Shown: positions 1 to 9,290 of the stretch, piece after piece
Layout: each line of letters starts with the position of its first letter
Position numbering within the stretch: the first letter of the stretch is position 1
From: Tritrichomonas foetus
Taxonomy: Eukaryota > Parabasalia > Tritrichomonadida > Tritrichomonadidae
Assembly: GCA_001839685.1 (NCBI GenBank)
Contig: MLAK01000906.1
Location: forward strand, 1 to 25,301
DNA: 25,301 nucleotides
Direction of reading: 5' to 3'
Translations under genes and position numbers: made by a program
Notes under the pieces: model-generated
Told to the model about the DNA's origin: nothing
Database searches by the model: none
Seen by the model: the letters and a program-made list of their open reading frames with translations, nothing else

Positions 1-286
1 GTGAACTAGTGATTTCAAAAAATTTTATTATTTTCAGGAGGTACCATTTCCACTTCCTATTATTACTAACTTAGATTCACTGTAATTGTGCAATCTAATG
101 GGTTTCCAACAAAATATTGATTGTGATAATAAACTATTTCTCTTTTCATTAAATAATCCTATATAATTTTCAATGGAAAACTCGTTGTCCAAAAATCTTC
201 CACCAAAGTAAATTAGCTGTTTACTTTTCTATATTAATACGTAAAAAAAGTGGAAGATTTTTTTTTTTATTTTGAAACCATTTTAA
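1..286. other. Left-edge intergenic DNA, no gene seen
   Basis: AT-rich sequence between the window edge and the 3' end of the RBR ligase gene. I see no ORF with family resemblance, no tRNA boxes and no repeat. A T-rich run near 261-269 lies just downstream of the ligase stop codon and may be part of its 3' end region. Confidence 0.5.
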
Positions 287-1651
287 TTATTCTTTAACCT
301 TTATTCTTTCTTCTTCGACATGTTTAATTAACATTTCAATTCTTAATTCTACCTGTTTTAATTTATTTTCAATTTTTTTTTTTTGAGAAAACTCATGTTC
401 CATGGTAAAGCAAAGTTTTTCCATTTCAATTTCTAGATCTCGTTGAGCAAATTCGAATAATTTAAGCTCAATGCTATCATACTGTAAATAATAAGCATAG
501 GGATAACTCCACTTCAAAATTCTTCGTGCGAAATTCCGAACATGTAAAATTCTATCGATTTCTATCTTATTATTATTAAAATAACTATCAAAAAGAGCTT
601 TGGTAAACTCATATTTCCTTTTTTCAATTCTGCTAGATTCTTTATGTGACATAAATCGACTTGTGTAATGCTCAAGTCGTATATCATCAATTTGAGAAAT
701 TTTTGTGTTTTCATAAATTGCTTTATTGCATTCATATGAATCTCCTTCATGAGTATTCCATTCATGTCCGCAAATCCAACAAAATTCATATTTACAATTA
801 TTACAAGTCATGTGATTACATCCACCATTTTTTTCAATTGGTATATGACATTTAGCGCACGGTTTTTTATGTTGTGAAATCCAAAAGTTGTCACTGTGGA
901 TTCCAACAAGATTCTTCCACTCATTCACAAATTTGCATTCTAATGGTGCGTGATTATGTAGTCCACATTTCCAACAAGTTTTTTGTCCACATTGGCAACT
1001 TGTTATCCACAATTTTCCAATATCATCAGCACTTAACAGTAGGTTACAATTTTTATTTGAGCATCTTTTCACATTTACAGCAATGCTGATTGAATTTTGA
1101 TTAAGTTTATAAATATATTTTTCAGCGATTTCTTTTCCGCATAAAATTTCAATATCTTTGGCAAGAACAGTAGATTTACAATCACTTTCCATGCAATGAG
1201 CAGCTACTTGGATATCATTAATTTCATTCAAAATCATGCATTTCCAACACTCTTCGCAAAAAAAGTGACCACATGGTAATGCAAGCATTTTATTGTCAGT
1301 AATATCACAAAAACAAATATTACAAGTGGATATTGATTCATGGCTTCCTTTTTTGATCAAATTTTGAGGAGAATTCAAATTATCTTCGTTTAAATTTAAA
1401 TTATTCAGAAACTTTTGTTTTTCTGTAACAAATTCACATAATAAACGCTCATAATCAAAATTACACTGCTGCAAGCATAAAAAAGCTACATCATTGTGAA
1501 TGTTTAAAATATCTGCTGCTTGTTGAGAATATGATAAAACTATAGAATAAAATGATGCATCTTTAATAGCTTTTAATGAATCATTCCTTACCATATTGTT
1601 CTCATCTGATGAGCTTGAAGAAAATCCTCCGAAATCGATGGATATGCTCAT
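287..1651 (-). CDS. Ariadne-type RBR E3 ubiquitin ligase
   Basis: A 454-residue RING-between-RING ligase. In this family RING1 binds the E2 and ubiquitin passes to a cysteine in RING2 before reaching the substrate. Residues 110-160 form RING1 (CNICFCD, then PCGHFFCEECW). The IBR zinc domain covers about 177-238. RING2 spans 265-308 and keeps the GGCNHM motif, which makes Cys278 the expected catalytic cysteine. Residues 320-454 are helical and resemble the auto-inhibitory Ariadne domain. Residues 35-80 resemble the N-terminal UBA-like domain of ariadne-1 proteins. The ATG opens a serine-rich acidic N-terminus (MSISIDFGGFSSSSSDE). Length and domain order fit the HHARI/ARI1 group, so I read it as intact and active. 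The substrate is unknown. The stop is followed by TTAAAA, compatible with a trichomonad UAAA-type polyadenylation signal. Confidence 0.92.
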   Translation of the reverse strand: MSISIDFGGFSSSSSDENNMVRNDSLKAIKDASFYSIVLSYSQQAADILNIHNDVAFLCLQQCNFDYERLLCEFVTEKQKFLNNLNLNEDNLNSPQNLIKKGSHESISTCNICFCDITDNKMLALPCGHFFCEECWKCMILNEINDIQVAAHCMESDCKSTVLAKDIEILCGKEIAEKYIYKLNQNSISIAVNVKRCSNKNCNLLLSADDIGKLWITSCQCGQKTCWKCGLHNHAPLECKFVNEWKNLVGIHSDNFWISQHKKPCAKCHIPIEKNGGCNHMTCNNCKYEFCWICGHEWNTHEGDSYECNKAIYENTKISQIDDIRLEHYTSRFMSHKESSRIEKRKYEFTKALFDSYFNNNKIEIDRILHVRNFARRILKWSYPYAYYLQYDSIELKLFEFAQRDLEIEMEKLCFTMEHEFSQKKKIENKLKQVELRIEMLIKHVEEERIKVKE

Positions 1652-1707
1652 TCTAAAAGTGGCACAATTATTTAGTCAAAATGGAATCACAATTCAATAA
1701 AAATAGT

Positions 1708-2709
1708 TTAGTCAAAAAATAAATTGAGGAAAAATGAATTAGCATATGTAAAGGTTGATTTTCCTGCTATTTCAGAGTAATATATTATTAGATCATAATC
1801 TTTAGCCACATTCTTTCCTTGATGGTAAATTACACCAAGTGAGAAAGCTGATATAGCATTACCACTTAGTAAAGCACAATGATATATGGCTTTTTCAATC
1901 TTTTGTTGGTAATCAATACTTTTTTCATATAAAAAAGTGAGATCAAAAAGAGCGAATAGATGATCATTCTTAATAACCATCTTATAATATTTAATTGCCT
2001 TTGGGACATCTTAAGGAACAAAATTTCCCTTTCTGTAAACTTTTCCAAGTCGAAATTGAGATGCTGGAAGATCCGATGAATCTTCATAATAAGATATCCA
2101 TGTTAATAAATCTCTTTCAACAAATATTTCTTTATCATACAGAATTCCAATTGTATGAATTGACTTTTTATCGTTATATTTGGTAGCCAATTCAATGATT
2201 TTTTGGATATTTTCTTGTGAAATTCATTTTCACTTTTTTCTAATGCATTCGGTCGATTATTAATCTGTATTTGAAAGTATTCACCTAATTGATATAAAAG
2301 ACTGTGTCGTATTGATATTCAATAAGTGTAGTATAATTTATCAATTTCAAATATCTAATAAATATGTCCAGTGAATCAATTAATAAGTAATCGGGTAATA
2401 TTCTCTTTTTTTGTCGATTTTCGATAAATAATTATCAATTTTATTTCTAAAACGAAGCCTAACTAATGTATTAAAAGTGTTGGGAAAATAAATATTCATG
2501 TTCATAATCAAATTCAATAATGAATTTGCAAATATTCGTTCACGATGATCTTTTTTGTTACAAAGAGAAAATACTTCACAGAAAATATTCGGCTCAGGAA
2601 GAGAAAACTCCTGAAATATTAAGTTTTCCACATATAAAAAATACAAAATCATTCCCAAAGAATAAACTTAGATTCCAATGTAATGCTTGTAACAATCATT
2701 TGGTTCGAA
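1708..2709 (-). pseudogene. Decayed protein kinase with Sel1-like repeats
   Basis: Read on the minus strand, 2709-2380 resembles the C-lobe of a tyrosine-kinase-like (TKL) kinase: a FEP triplet where APE is expected, then VYSLGMILYFLY (the subdomain IX helix), and TFNTLV near the subdomain XI end. After frame changes, 2222-1708 encodes Sel1-like repeats, for example FRLGKVYRKG and AFSLGVIYHQGKNVAKD followed by IIYYSE. Kinase domains fused to Sel1 repeats are a known parabasalid architecture. The gene is broken: TAA stops lie at 2668-2670 and 2380-2382, a one-base frameshift sits near 2220, and a TAA at 2011-2013 falls inside a Sel1 repeat where coding continues on both sides. More frame changes are likely between 2240 and 2380. 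The kinase N-lobe, with the glycine loop, lysine and HRD motif, is missing, and similarity ends about 65 bases before the calnexin stop. I see no route to a functional product. Confidence 0.75.
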
Positions 2710-2772
2710 TTTATAAAATATGAAAAAATAGAAAAAAGATAAAAGTGTGAATTTCATATGATTAGAATTTAT

Positions 2773-4419
2773 TTATTGTTCATCATTCGCTTCTTCCTTA
2801 TTATCTTCTTCTTCTTCTTGTTTCTTCTTTTCTTCTGCTTCCTTCTTCTTTCTTAATCTCTCTTCCCTCTTCTTCCTCCTTGCTTCTTTCTTTGCTCTGA
2901 GCATTTGGCGTCTCTTGATTTCCTCTGGTGTGAGTTTCCTCTTCTTTGGCTCTGAGGATCCGCAAGTTACAGCAAAGAAGAGTGGAAGTGAGCAGAGGAC
3001 AGCGACGAATCCAATAGCGGCGTATTGGTTTTCTCTGTAGAGATTATCCCAAGCATCTTTCAGATTGAGGGCGAAGTCTTTCAAGGCACCTTCGAAGCCT
3101 TCACCAGAGGTGTGAAGCTTCCTTCCTGGGCTTTGGTTGTCGTTATTGTCTGGGTTGTATGAATTGTCTGGTGTTGGTTCTGGTTCAAGTCTCTTCATTT
3201 CTTCTTCCTGTGAATGATGCTTCTTTTGGAAGTGTTCAGCGTTCCACTTTTTAACGGCTTCTTCGTCAGTGCCGATGTAAATATTTGAGAAACCGACATC
3301 TTTATTAACCATCCAAAGTTCAAATCCGGCACCAACCATTTGTGGGAAGTTATGTGGGTGTGGGTCTTCATAGTAGTTTGGATTAGGGATCTGGCGTGGT
3401 TTCCATTCACCTTTGTAGGCTGGATTTTCGATTTGGGGGGCTTCCCATTTTCCACGATAATTTTCGTTGGCGATAAGAGGTGGCTCATATTCGCCGCATC
3501 CTGGGGCGGATTCGCATTTTGGATTGGCAATTGTTGGTGGCTCCCATTCGCCATAGATATCAATATCCCAATCGTCTGGTTGTGTTGCTTCTGGATCTGG
3601 GATAAATCTTGGCTCGTCTGTAAGCCATCCTTCTGGCGGGGAAAGCTTTTCTGGATCTGGAATGTATTCTGGTTCGTTTTCGTCCCAATCTTCTGGTTTT
3701 TCTGCATCTGGATCATCCATCATTTCTTCATCAACCCAGTCGGCTGGCTTGTGATCGGTTGGATCATCGATTGTCTTTGGCGGATTAACGGATGGAGTGA
3801 AACTGTCGAAAAGGCTTCCCGATTTTTCGGAGACGCCGTCGATTAAAACTTCAAATGTGTTATCTGGTCGGACGATAAGAGTATATAAGTGATTGACCTT
3901 ATCAACTTTGACCAATGGTGGATCTTCTAAATGCTTTTCTTCCCATTCGCCGCTTGGCTCAAGATGGCGGAAAATGAAATGAACTTTGTTTGTATCGCCA
4001 CACTTGTCTGGACCAAACATGATGACGTAACGAGTTTCATTGGAAACTGTTGATGGGGTATCGAAATTTTCTTTGCTGTATAACTTGATGTAAGCACCGC
4101 CGCACTCAATTGTGTCTTCAAATCGGATTTCATATTGAACAACAAGTGTCTTGTCTGTAACATCGAGTGGTTCTGGAAATTTTGTTGATAAGCCATAATA
4201 GCTATTTTCTGTTGACATGAAGATCATTTTTTCACCTGGATGCGATTGTGGAGCTTTTGATTCGCGGTGCTCCCACTGGCCGGTGTAATTTGGTAATGTT
4301 GTGACTTGCCATTGGTCTGTCCATGTATCATCACCGAATGATTCAAAGTGGAATGGAAGTGGTTCTGGTTTGAGTGGAATCGCTCTGATTAATGTTGAAA
4401 ACAGTGCGATAGCAAACAT
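2773..4419 (-). CDS. CNX: Calnexin, ER membrane lectin chaperone
   Basis: A 548-residue type I membrane chaperone that retains monoglucosylated glycoproteins in the ER for folding. A short signal peptide (about residues 1-15) leads into the lectin domain, with the conserved CGGAYIKLY and MFGPDKCG blocks; Cys106 and Cys140 should form the family disulfide. The P-domain arm has four type-1 repeats (KPADW, KPEDW, PPEGW and PDDW within 217-284) and four type-2 repeats (starting at GEWEPP, residues 290-348). Four plus four is the calnexin pattern; calreticulin has three plus three. One membrane helix lies at about 466-486. The cytosolic tail is strongly basic, then acidic, and there is no KDEL signal. 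GC content is visibly higher than in the flanks, as expected for a highly expressed gene. The stop overlaps TAAATAAA, a plausible polyadenylation signal. I see no clear TCAYW initiator before the ATG. Confidence 0.96.
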   Translation of the reverse strand: MFAIALFSTLIRAIPLKPEPLPFHFESFGDDTWTDQWQVTTLPNYTGQWEHRESKAPQSHPGEKMIFMSTENSYYGLSTKFPEPLDVTDKTLVVQYEIRFEDTIECGGAYIKLYSKENFDTPSTVSNETRYVIMFGPDKCGDTNKVHFIFRHLEPSGEWEEKHLEDPPLVKVDKVNHLYTLIVRPDNTFEVLIDGVSEKSGSLFDSFTPSVNPPKTIDDPTDHKPADWVDEEMMDDPDAEKPEDWDENEPEYIPDPEKLSPPEGWLTDEPRFIPDPEATQPDDWDIDIYGEWEPPTIANPKCESAPGCGEYEPPLIANENYRGKWEAPQIENPAYKGEWKPRQIPNPNYYEDPHPHNFPQMVGAGFELWMVNKDVGFSNIYIGTDEEAVKKWNAEHFQKKHHSQEEEMKRLEPEPTPDNSYNPDNNDNQSPGRKLHTSGEGFEGALKDFALNLKDAWDNLYRENQYAAIGFVAVLCSLPLFFAVTCGSSEPKKRKLTPEEIKRRQMLRAKKEARRKKREERLRKKKEAEEKKKQEEEEDNKEEANDEQ

Positions 4420-5136
4420 TTATTTTTTTGGAAATCGAATGGGAATTTCAGTGGCCGGCCAAACTTCTTTCTCAGTTATATTGTGGATTATTTGGCTTTT
4501 AAAAAGTTTTGCAATTTAGTAAATCTTCAATAACCACTTTTTTACATCAAAAGTCATACTCGAAATTTATATTGATTTTTCTCGGAATTATGACTTATAA
4601 TATAATTTAGTTTCGATCTCATATAATGGGAATTCCTCGGGAAATTGCGTTTATATTTGGTCGCTATCATCTGATCGGCAAACCGAAAAATAAATTCAAA
4701 TTTAGTGCTAACATAACTTTTAGTAAATTTGACTTTTCATTTGACCTTAAATGGTCACAGTAAACTGGTTGCACTTTATTTTACCGTGAATTAAACAGCT
4801 TATTTATAAAAATTTTGAATCATTTGAATGACTCATTAAAAATATTCTTGAAACATTGAAAGTCAAATTTATGAAAAGTTTTTACTGGAAAACTAGCTGC
4901 GCTTTAAAAAAATGTATCATGAATTCAAATATTCATATTGGAAACTAGAATAGATTTTCAAAATGAAATATAATCAAAAGAACAAAGATGAATATTGTTA
5001 CCAAAAAGTATTTAATAATTTGTAGTTACAAAAAAAAAAAAAAAAAAAGAAAAAGAAAACGATTTTTTTCCATGAAATAGTATATATAAACATTTTTTCC
5101 TCTTCAAATTTTGAGTTAAATAAAAAATTAGAATAA
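4420..5136. other. Intergenic region with A19 tract
   Basis: 717 AT-rich bases between the calnexin start and the end of the coiled-coil gene. It holds an uninterrupted run of 19 A at 5030-5048 followed by further A-rich sequence. A short GC-richer patch (GGCCGGCC, 4453-4460) lies 34 bases upstream of the calnexin ATG. The calnexin promoter must lie here because its gene points left. I found no gene-like ORF, RNA gene or repeat of another part of the window. Confidence 0.6.
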
Positions 5137-8100
5137 TTAGTACTTCTTGTTGTTGCTATACATTGAAACAAGAAGATTTGAGACTGTATCTTCAATTGAT
5201 TCACCTTTGTTGAGACCAAGAATTCTTCGTAATGAAGCTTCTATCTTCAACAAACGATTTAATTCATCAGAACAACGAGAAATTAAAGACTTGAACCCAT
5301 CTTCATTCAAAAGTTCGCGTGCTTGGAACAATTGCCTAAATTGTTGAGCAACAAACACGTAAATTTGACGCTTTTGTTCGTCTAATTTGGATCTTTCTTC
5401 TTCAAGCTCCATTTGTCTTTGTGTAGACATTGCCAACTCAAGTGTTTTAATTCTAGCTTCATTTAATTGTTTCGTTCGTGATTGTTCTTCACTAATTGTT
5501 TCCATTTTAGCAGCAATATGTTGTTTTTCAATCGAGAGTTGAACATTTAATGCAAGAAGTGATTTATTTCGTTCTTCACTATCGTTCAAAGCACCAGAAA
5601 TATTTGAAACTAGATCACGAAGTTGAACATTTTTAGCTTTAATTTGTGAAACACTTCGTTCAAACTGATCACGTAAAGATGTCTTTTCATTATCAAGTTT
5701 GACTTTGAATTCTTTTTCTCGCTCATCCATTTGATTCATTAATGATTGAATCTGGGTATCCTTTTCTGCTTTATTTGCTTTAAGAATTTCAGCAATTTTA
5801 CGGAATTGTTTTGCATCTTTTTCTAAAAGATCTAATTTATCATTCAAATCATGAATTTGTTCATCTTTACAAGCAAGTGCCTTATCATATTCATCTCTTT
5901 GGGCATCAAGCATTGCACGGAGTCTTTCGCGGCTACTTTGTTTCTTAGTATCTGGTTTTGCATTTGATGGTGAGCTGAGGAATGAAGATGATTGAATGTT
6001 AGAAATTTGAGAAGTTAATTGTTCAATTACATCATCATTATGCTTGTTTGATTCACGAAGACGATCGTTTTCTTCTTGAAGCTTATTAATTGATTCTATA
6101 TGAGCATTTACTTGTTCGTGGGATTCATTAACTTCTTGCTTGGCTGCATTCTTTACAGCACGAATAGTTTTGGCTAATTTTTTAACTTTAGTGCGACTGT
6201 TGTCTGCATGATCTCTTAATTTTTCATTTTCTTCGAAGATTTTATCAACTAAAGCAACTGCATCAGGTAAAGATTGTGCACCAAATTTAGAAACAAGGTC
6301 AGAGATTTCGTTTTGAAGTTGCGTCTTTGAAAGTTTAGCTTCGATTTGAGAGCTTTGAAGATCATTGATGAAATTGACTATAGATTGTGTTTTACGAATA
6401 GAATTAGGAATGAATGATTCGTAAGAAAGAGAAGAATCATTTACAAGTGGGCCAAGAGAAGTTAATAAACTATCGACTTTTTCAATATTGTTTTGTTCTT
6501 GTTCTTTCATATGATTTACTTCTTTAGTGGTATCTTCTAATTTCTTGTTATAATATTTAGCAATAGTTCCTAAAACATTCCTTAGTTTCACAGTTGTTTG
6601 CAAAGAGCCATTGTTTGCAATATCAGAAATTTGTGCGCAAAGTTGACGTGGGAAATCTATGCAGTACCATGAAGTTGGTGGAATTTCTGCGTTTTCAGAA
6701 GTCTTTGGAGAAAGTTGGTAACGATTTATATCATTTTGTTTATCTATTCTATCTTTCAACTTTTTATTTTCTTCTTGAAGACTTGTGAGAACGTCTTCCA
6801 TTGAATGAAGGGCTGCATTTTGGCGGTGAAGAGCAGTAACATAACGGTTTCTAGCATTTACATGTTCAGTTATTTCTTCTTTTTGTTTTCCAATCATTAT
6901 TTCAAGGATTGAAAGAGAACTTTGTAATTTTTCAATGCGGCTATCAGCTTCAGAGCATGCTGTCTTGCTTTGATTGAAAGATGTGCGAGCTGCTTGTAAT
7001 TGGGTGAGTGTGGAATCATTTTGTTCTCTTAAATCATCTCTTTCAATAACTAATTTGGAATTTTCTGATTTAAGATTGTCAGTGATATTTTTAAATTTAT
7101 CTAAATCTTCATTTAATGAGGAATTCTTCCTTCTTAATATTTCTTTAGCACTTTCTGATTCATTTAATTGGTTTACAAGTTGGCTATTTTGTTTTCTGAG
7201 TGCATAAATTGATGCCTGAGTTTCTCTCAATTTCGCTGCATTTTGAGCAACTTTTTCTTTGAGTTGTTCCACTTCAGTTGTTGGCGTTCCAGTTTTTTGT
7301 GAGTTTTGGTTGGCTGGCACGGAAGAATTCTTTAAAGAAGTATGAAAATCGAGATTTCTTTGAGCTTCTTCTAATAAAGCATTAAGTTCGGCAATTTTAT
7401 TTTCATATTTCGATGTTAATGCTTTATTTTGAAGGTCAGAAATTTCAATTTTCCTTTGATAGTCATTTAATTTATTTTCAAAAGACTTTTTATCTTGTTC
7501 GAATTGATTCTTCATACTTTTAAGTGAATTTTCCAAGTCTAAAATTTCGGCTTCAGCATCTTTGCGAGCTTTGTGCTCTTCTCTTGCTTTTTGCTTAATG
7601 ATTTTCATTTGTTTCTTAAGATCAGCAATATTGATAGCATCATCAGATAATGAAGCAGCTTGTGGTTTTGCTGAATTCTGTGGGCTTCCACTTTTGCTAC
7701 TGCTTTGATTTCTATTTGATGGATCCTTCAAAAATTCGGTTAATTGATCGATATTTTTGAACGGTTGAACGAAATACGTTTGGGCAGCTTCTACGGCTTC
7801 CTTTATTGAGGTAGATAAATTATCGCAATCATTTTGTGTAGTTTTCATCTGGCGGAGAGCTTCTTTGGCCTCGTTTTGGGCTTTCTTGATATTATCGGTG
7901 AAATCGAATCTTTCCTTTTCAAAGGATTCTCTGGCGTCGTTAAGCTCGGATTGAATTCTCCTCTCCATTTCATTTCTTTCCTGCTCTTTGGATGTTCGTA
8001 ATTCGTCAATTACTAATATGTTTAAATCCAATCTGTGAGATAATTCGTCTCTTTCTGCGGTAACTTTTCGTAAATCAGAAGCAAGCTTGGAATTCTTACT

Positions 8101-8283
8101 GTGAATTTCTTCCAGTTGTTTTCCAATTGAAGTAGCTTCATTAAATTGTTGACGGAGGGAATTAAGTTCCAAGAGAAGCTTTTCATTCATTTGGCGAAGT
8201 TGATTGTTGGATTCTTGGAGATGCTTTGCATCATTTATTTCGTCAGAACTGGGAGAAGAAGATTCGCTTTGAGAAGACAACAT
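5137..8283 (-). CDS. Large coiled-coil protein of unknown function
   Basis: A 1048-residue protein with heptad-like sequence over nearly its whole length: Leu/Ile alternate with Glu, Lys, Gln, Asn and Ser, and proline is very rare. The Ser-rich N-terminus (MLSSQSESSSPSSDE) and serine- and proline-containing breaks near residues 190-215 and 325-340 look like linkers. Residues of about 530-700 are less regular and could be a small folded segment (WYCIDFPRQLC). The C-terminal 80 residues differ from simple coil (RCSDELNRLL, then LGLNKGESIEDTVSNLL) and may be a targeting or dimerisation domain. Such proteins are often golgins, centrosomal or cytoskeletal scaffolds, and are frequently auto-named 'viral A-type inclusion protein', which carries no functional meaning. 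I cannot name an orthologue. The start is the only ATG before the coil begins, with ATCAAAATG at the start codon. Confidence 0.85.
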   Translation of the reverse strand: MLSSQSESSSPSSDEINDAKHLQESNNQLRQMNEKLLLELNSLRQQFNEATSIGKQLEEIHSKNSKLASDLRKVTAERDELSHRLDLNILVIDELRTSKEQERNEMERRIQSELNDARESFEKERFDFTDNIKKAQNEAKEALRQMKTTQNDCDNLSTSIKEAVEAAQTYFVQPFKNIDQLTEFLKDPSNRNQSSSKSGSPQNSAKPQAASLSDDAINIADLKKQMKIIKQKAREEHKARKDAEAEILDLENSLKSMKNQFEQDKKSFENKLNDYQRKIEISDLQNKALTSKYENKIAELNALLEEAQRNLDFHTSLKNSSVPANQNSQKTGTPTTEVEQLKEKVAQNAAKLRETQASIYALRKQNSQLVNQLNESESAKEILRRKNSSLNEDLDKFKNITDNLKSENSKLVIERDDLREQNDSTLTQLQAARTSFNQSKTACSEADSRIEKLQSSLSILEIMIGKQKEEITEHVNARNRYVTALHRQNAALHSMEDVLTSLQEENKKLKDRIDKQNDINRYQLSPKTSENAEIPPTSWYCIDFPRQLCAQISDIANNGSLQTTVKLRNVLGTIAKYYNKKLEDTTKEVNHMKEQEQNNIEKVDSLLTSLGPLVNDSSLSYESFIPNSIRKTQSIVNFINDLQSSQIEAKLSKTQLQNEISDLVSKFGAQSLPDAVALVDKIFEENEKLRDHADNSRTKVKKLAKTIRAVKNAAKQEVNESHEQVNAHIESINKLQEENDRLRESNKHNDDVIEQLTSQISNIQSSSFLSSPSNAKPDTKKQSSRERLRAMLDAQRDEYDKALACKDEQIHDLNDKLDLLEKDAKQFRKIAEILKANKAEKDTQIQSLMNQMDEREKEFKVKLDNEKTSLRDQFERSVSQIKAKNVQLRDLVSNISGALNDSEERNKSLLALNVQLSIEKQHIAAKMETISEEQSRTKQLNEARIKTLELAMSTQRQMELEEERSKLDEQKRQIYVFVAQQFRQLFQARELLNEDGFKSLISRCSDELNRLLKIEASLRRILGLNKGESIEDTVSNLLVSMYSNNKKY

Positions 8284-8499
8284 TTTGATTTAACCGTTTA
8301 CTTTTTTTCACGAATAAATCCAAGCCCCTTTTTTCCATGGTTTACAAATATATGATCATTCAAAATATTGTTCACTTTTTGATTATATAAATAGTCCTTT
8401 ATTCAAATATAAAAAGAGGAAAACAAAGGGATAGGTAAAATTATGTATGATTTACATTAGTGCTATTAAGTCTATTAATGAAAATATGTTATTTTTTTC

Positions 8500-9043
8500 A
8501 GTGATCCTGATAATGTTTCATGTTATATGAGAAAACAGAATCAATCAATGAGTTGAAATATTTCGATTCATCTAGTTTTACTACTAAAATTTATTCAGAT
8601 AATGTATTATATTTTTTTACGGCAAAACTTTTTGAAAATTAAAAGTCCCCATAATGTGAAAATAAAAAAGTTGCTCATTGATTTTTACATTTCTTGACTC
8701 TTTCAGAAGATAACAAAGTCCTCATGTGGGGAAAGAATGATGATGGCCAGCTAGGTGTTAGTGATAAAGAAAATAGATATAAAGGTTTTATTCCTTCTAT
8801 TGTTTCTGGAGATGCAGAAACAAAATTTCCAAAAGAAGAAAATTATCAAATGAAAAAGGTTTATCATTTGAAACTCAAGATAGGTCAACATTCACTGAAC
8901 TTCATCGAATGATCCAATCGAATAAAATATTCCAATTAATTTATTTCCTACGTTTTAATTTGTTTTTTCAATATCTATCACTGGATCAGAAATATCACGT
9001 TCAGTTCGATCTTTTATCTGGCTACTTGTTGTCTCTTGTATAG
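8500..9043 (+). pseudogene. RCC1-repeat protein pseudogene
   Basis: One reading frame (codons at positions divisible by 3) gives protein-like sequence from about 8520 to 8912, including VLMWGKNDDGQLG, a textbook RCC1 blade motif, preceded by ENKKVAH and a hydrophobic strand as in RCC1 inter-blade segments. In-frame stops interrupt it at 8640-8642 (TAA), 8652-8654 (TAA) and 8679-8681 (TGA). Near 8862 the signal moves to another frame and continues (SFETQDRSTFTELHRMIQ onwards) until a TAG at 9041-9043. The frame also appears to shift near 8520-8540. RCC1 propellers usually need about seven blades, but only one clear blade remains, so this is a fragment. It lies between two genes on the opposite strand and has no obvious promoter or ATG. 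Confidence 0.65.
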
Positions 9044-9290
9044 TATTTCCCCAAATTTGATAACTCAACAAAACACCAAAGCTTGAATACAAATAAGAAA
9101 TTAATGAGTGAAATTATAATGAAAATTGTAGATTTACCTTTTAATGAAGAATATCAAATCACTAAATAATAAAACATAAACTATTCATTGATTTAACTTT
9201 CTTATTTCCGTTTATTTCATTTTAAAGCATTTTTTTAAAAAAAATAAACGGGAAATACAAAATTAAATAAAATTTTTATAATAACATAAA

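Noticed and set aside
3340..3846. Open frame of 168 codons on the plus strand, Trp/Phe-rich
   Set aside because: It is the complementary-strand shadow of the calnexin P-domain repeats, and the calnexin frame has overwhelming family support.
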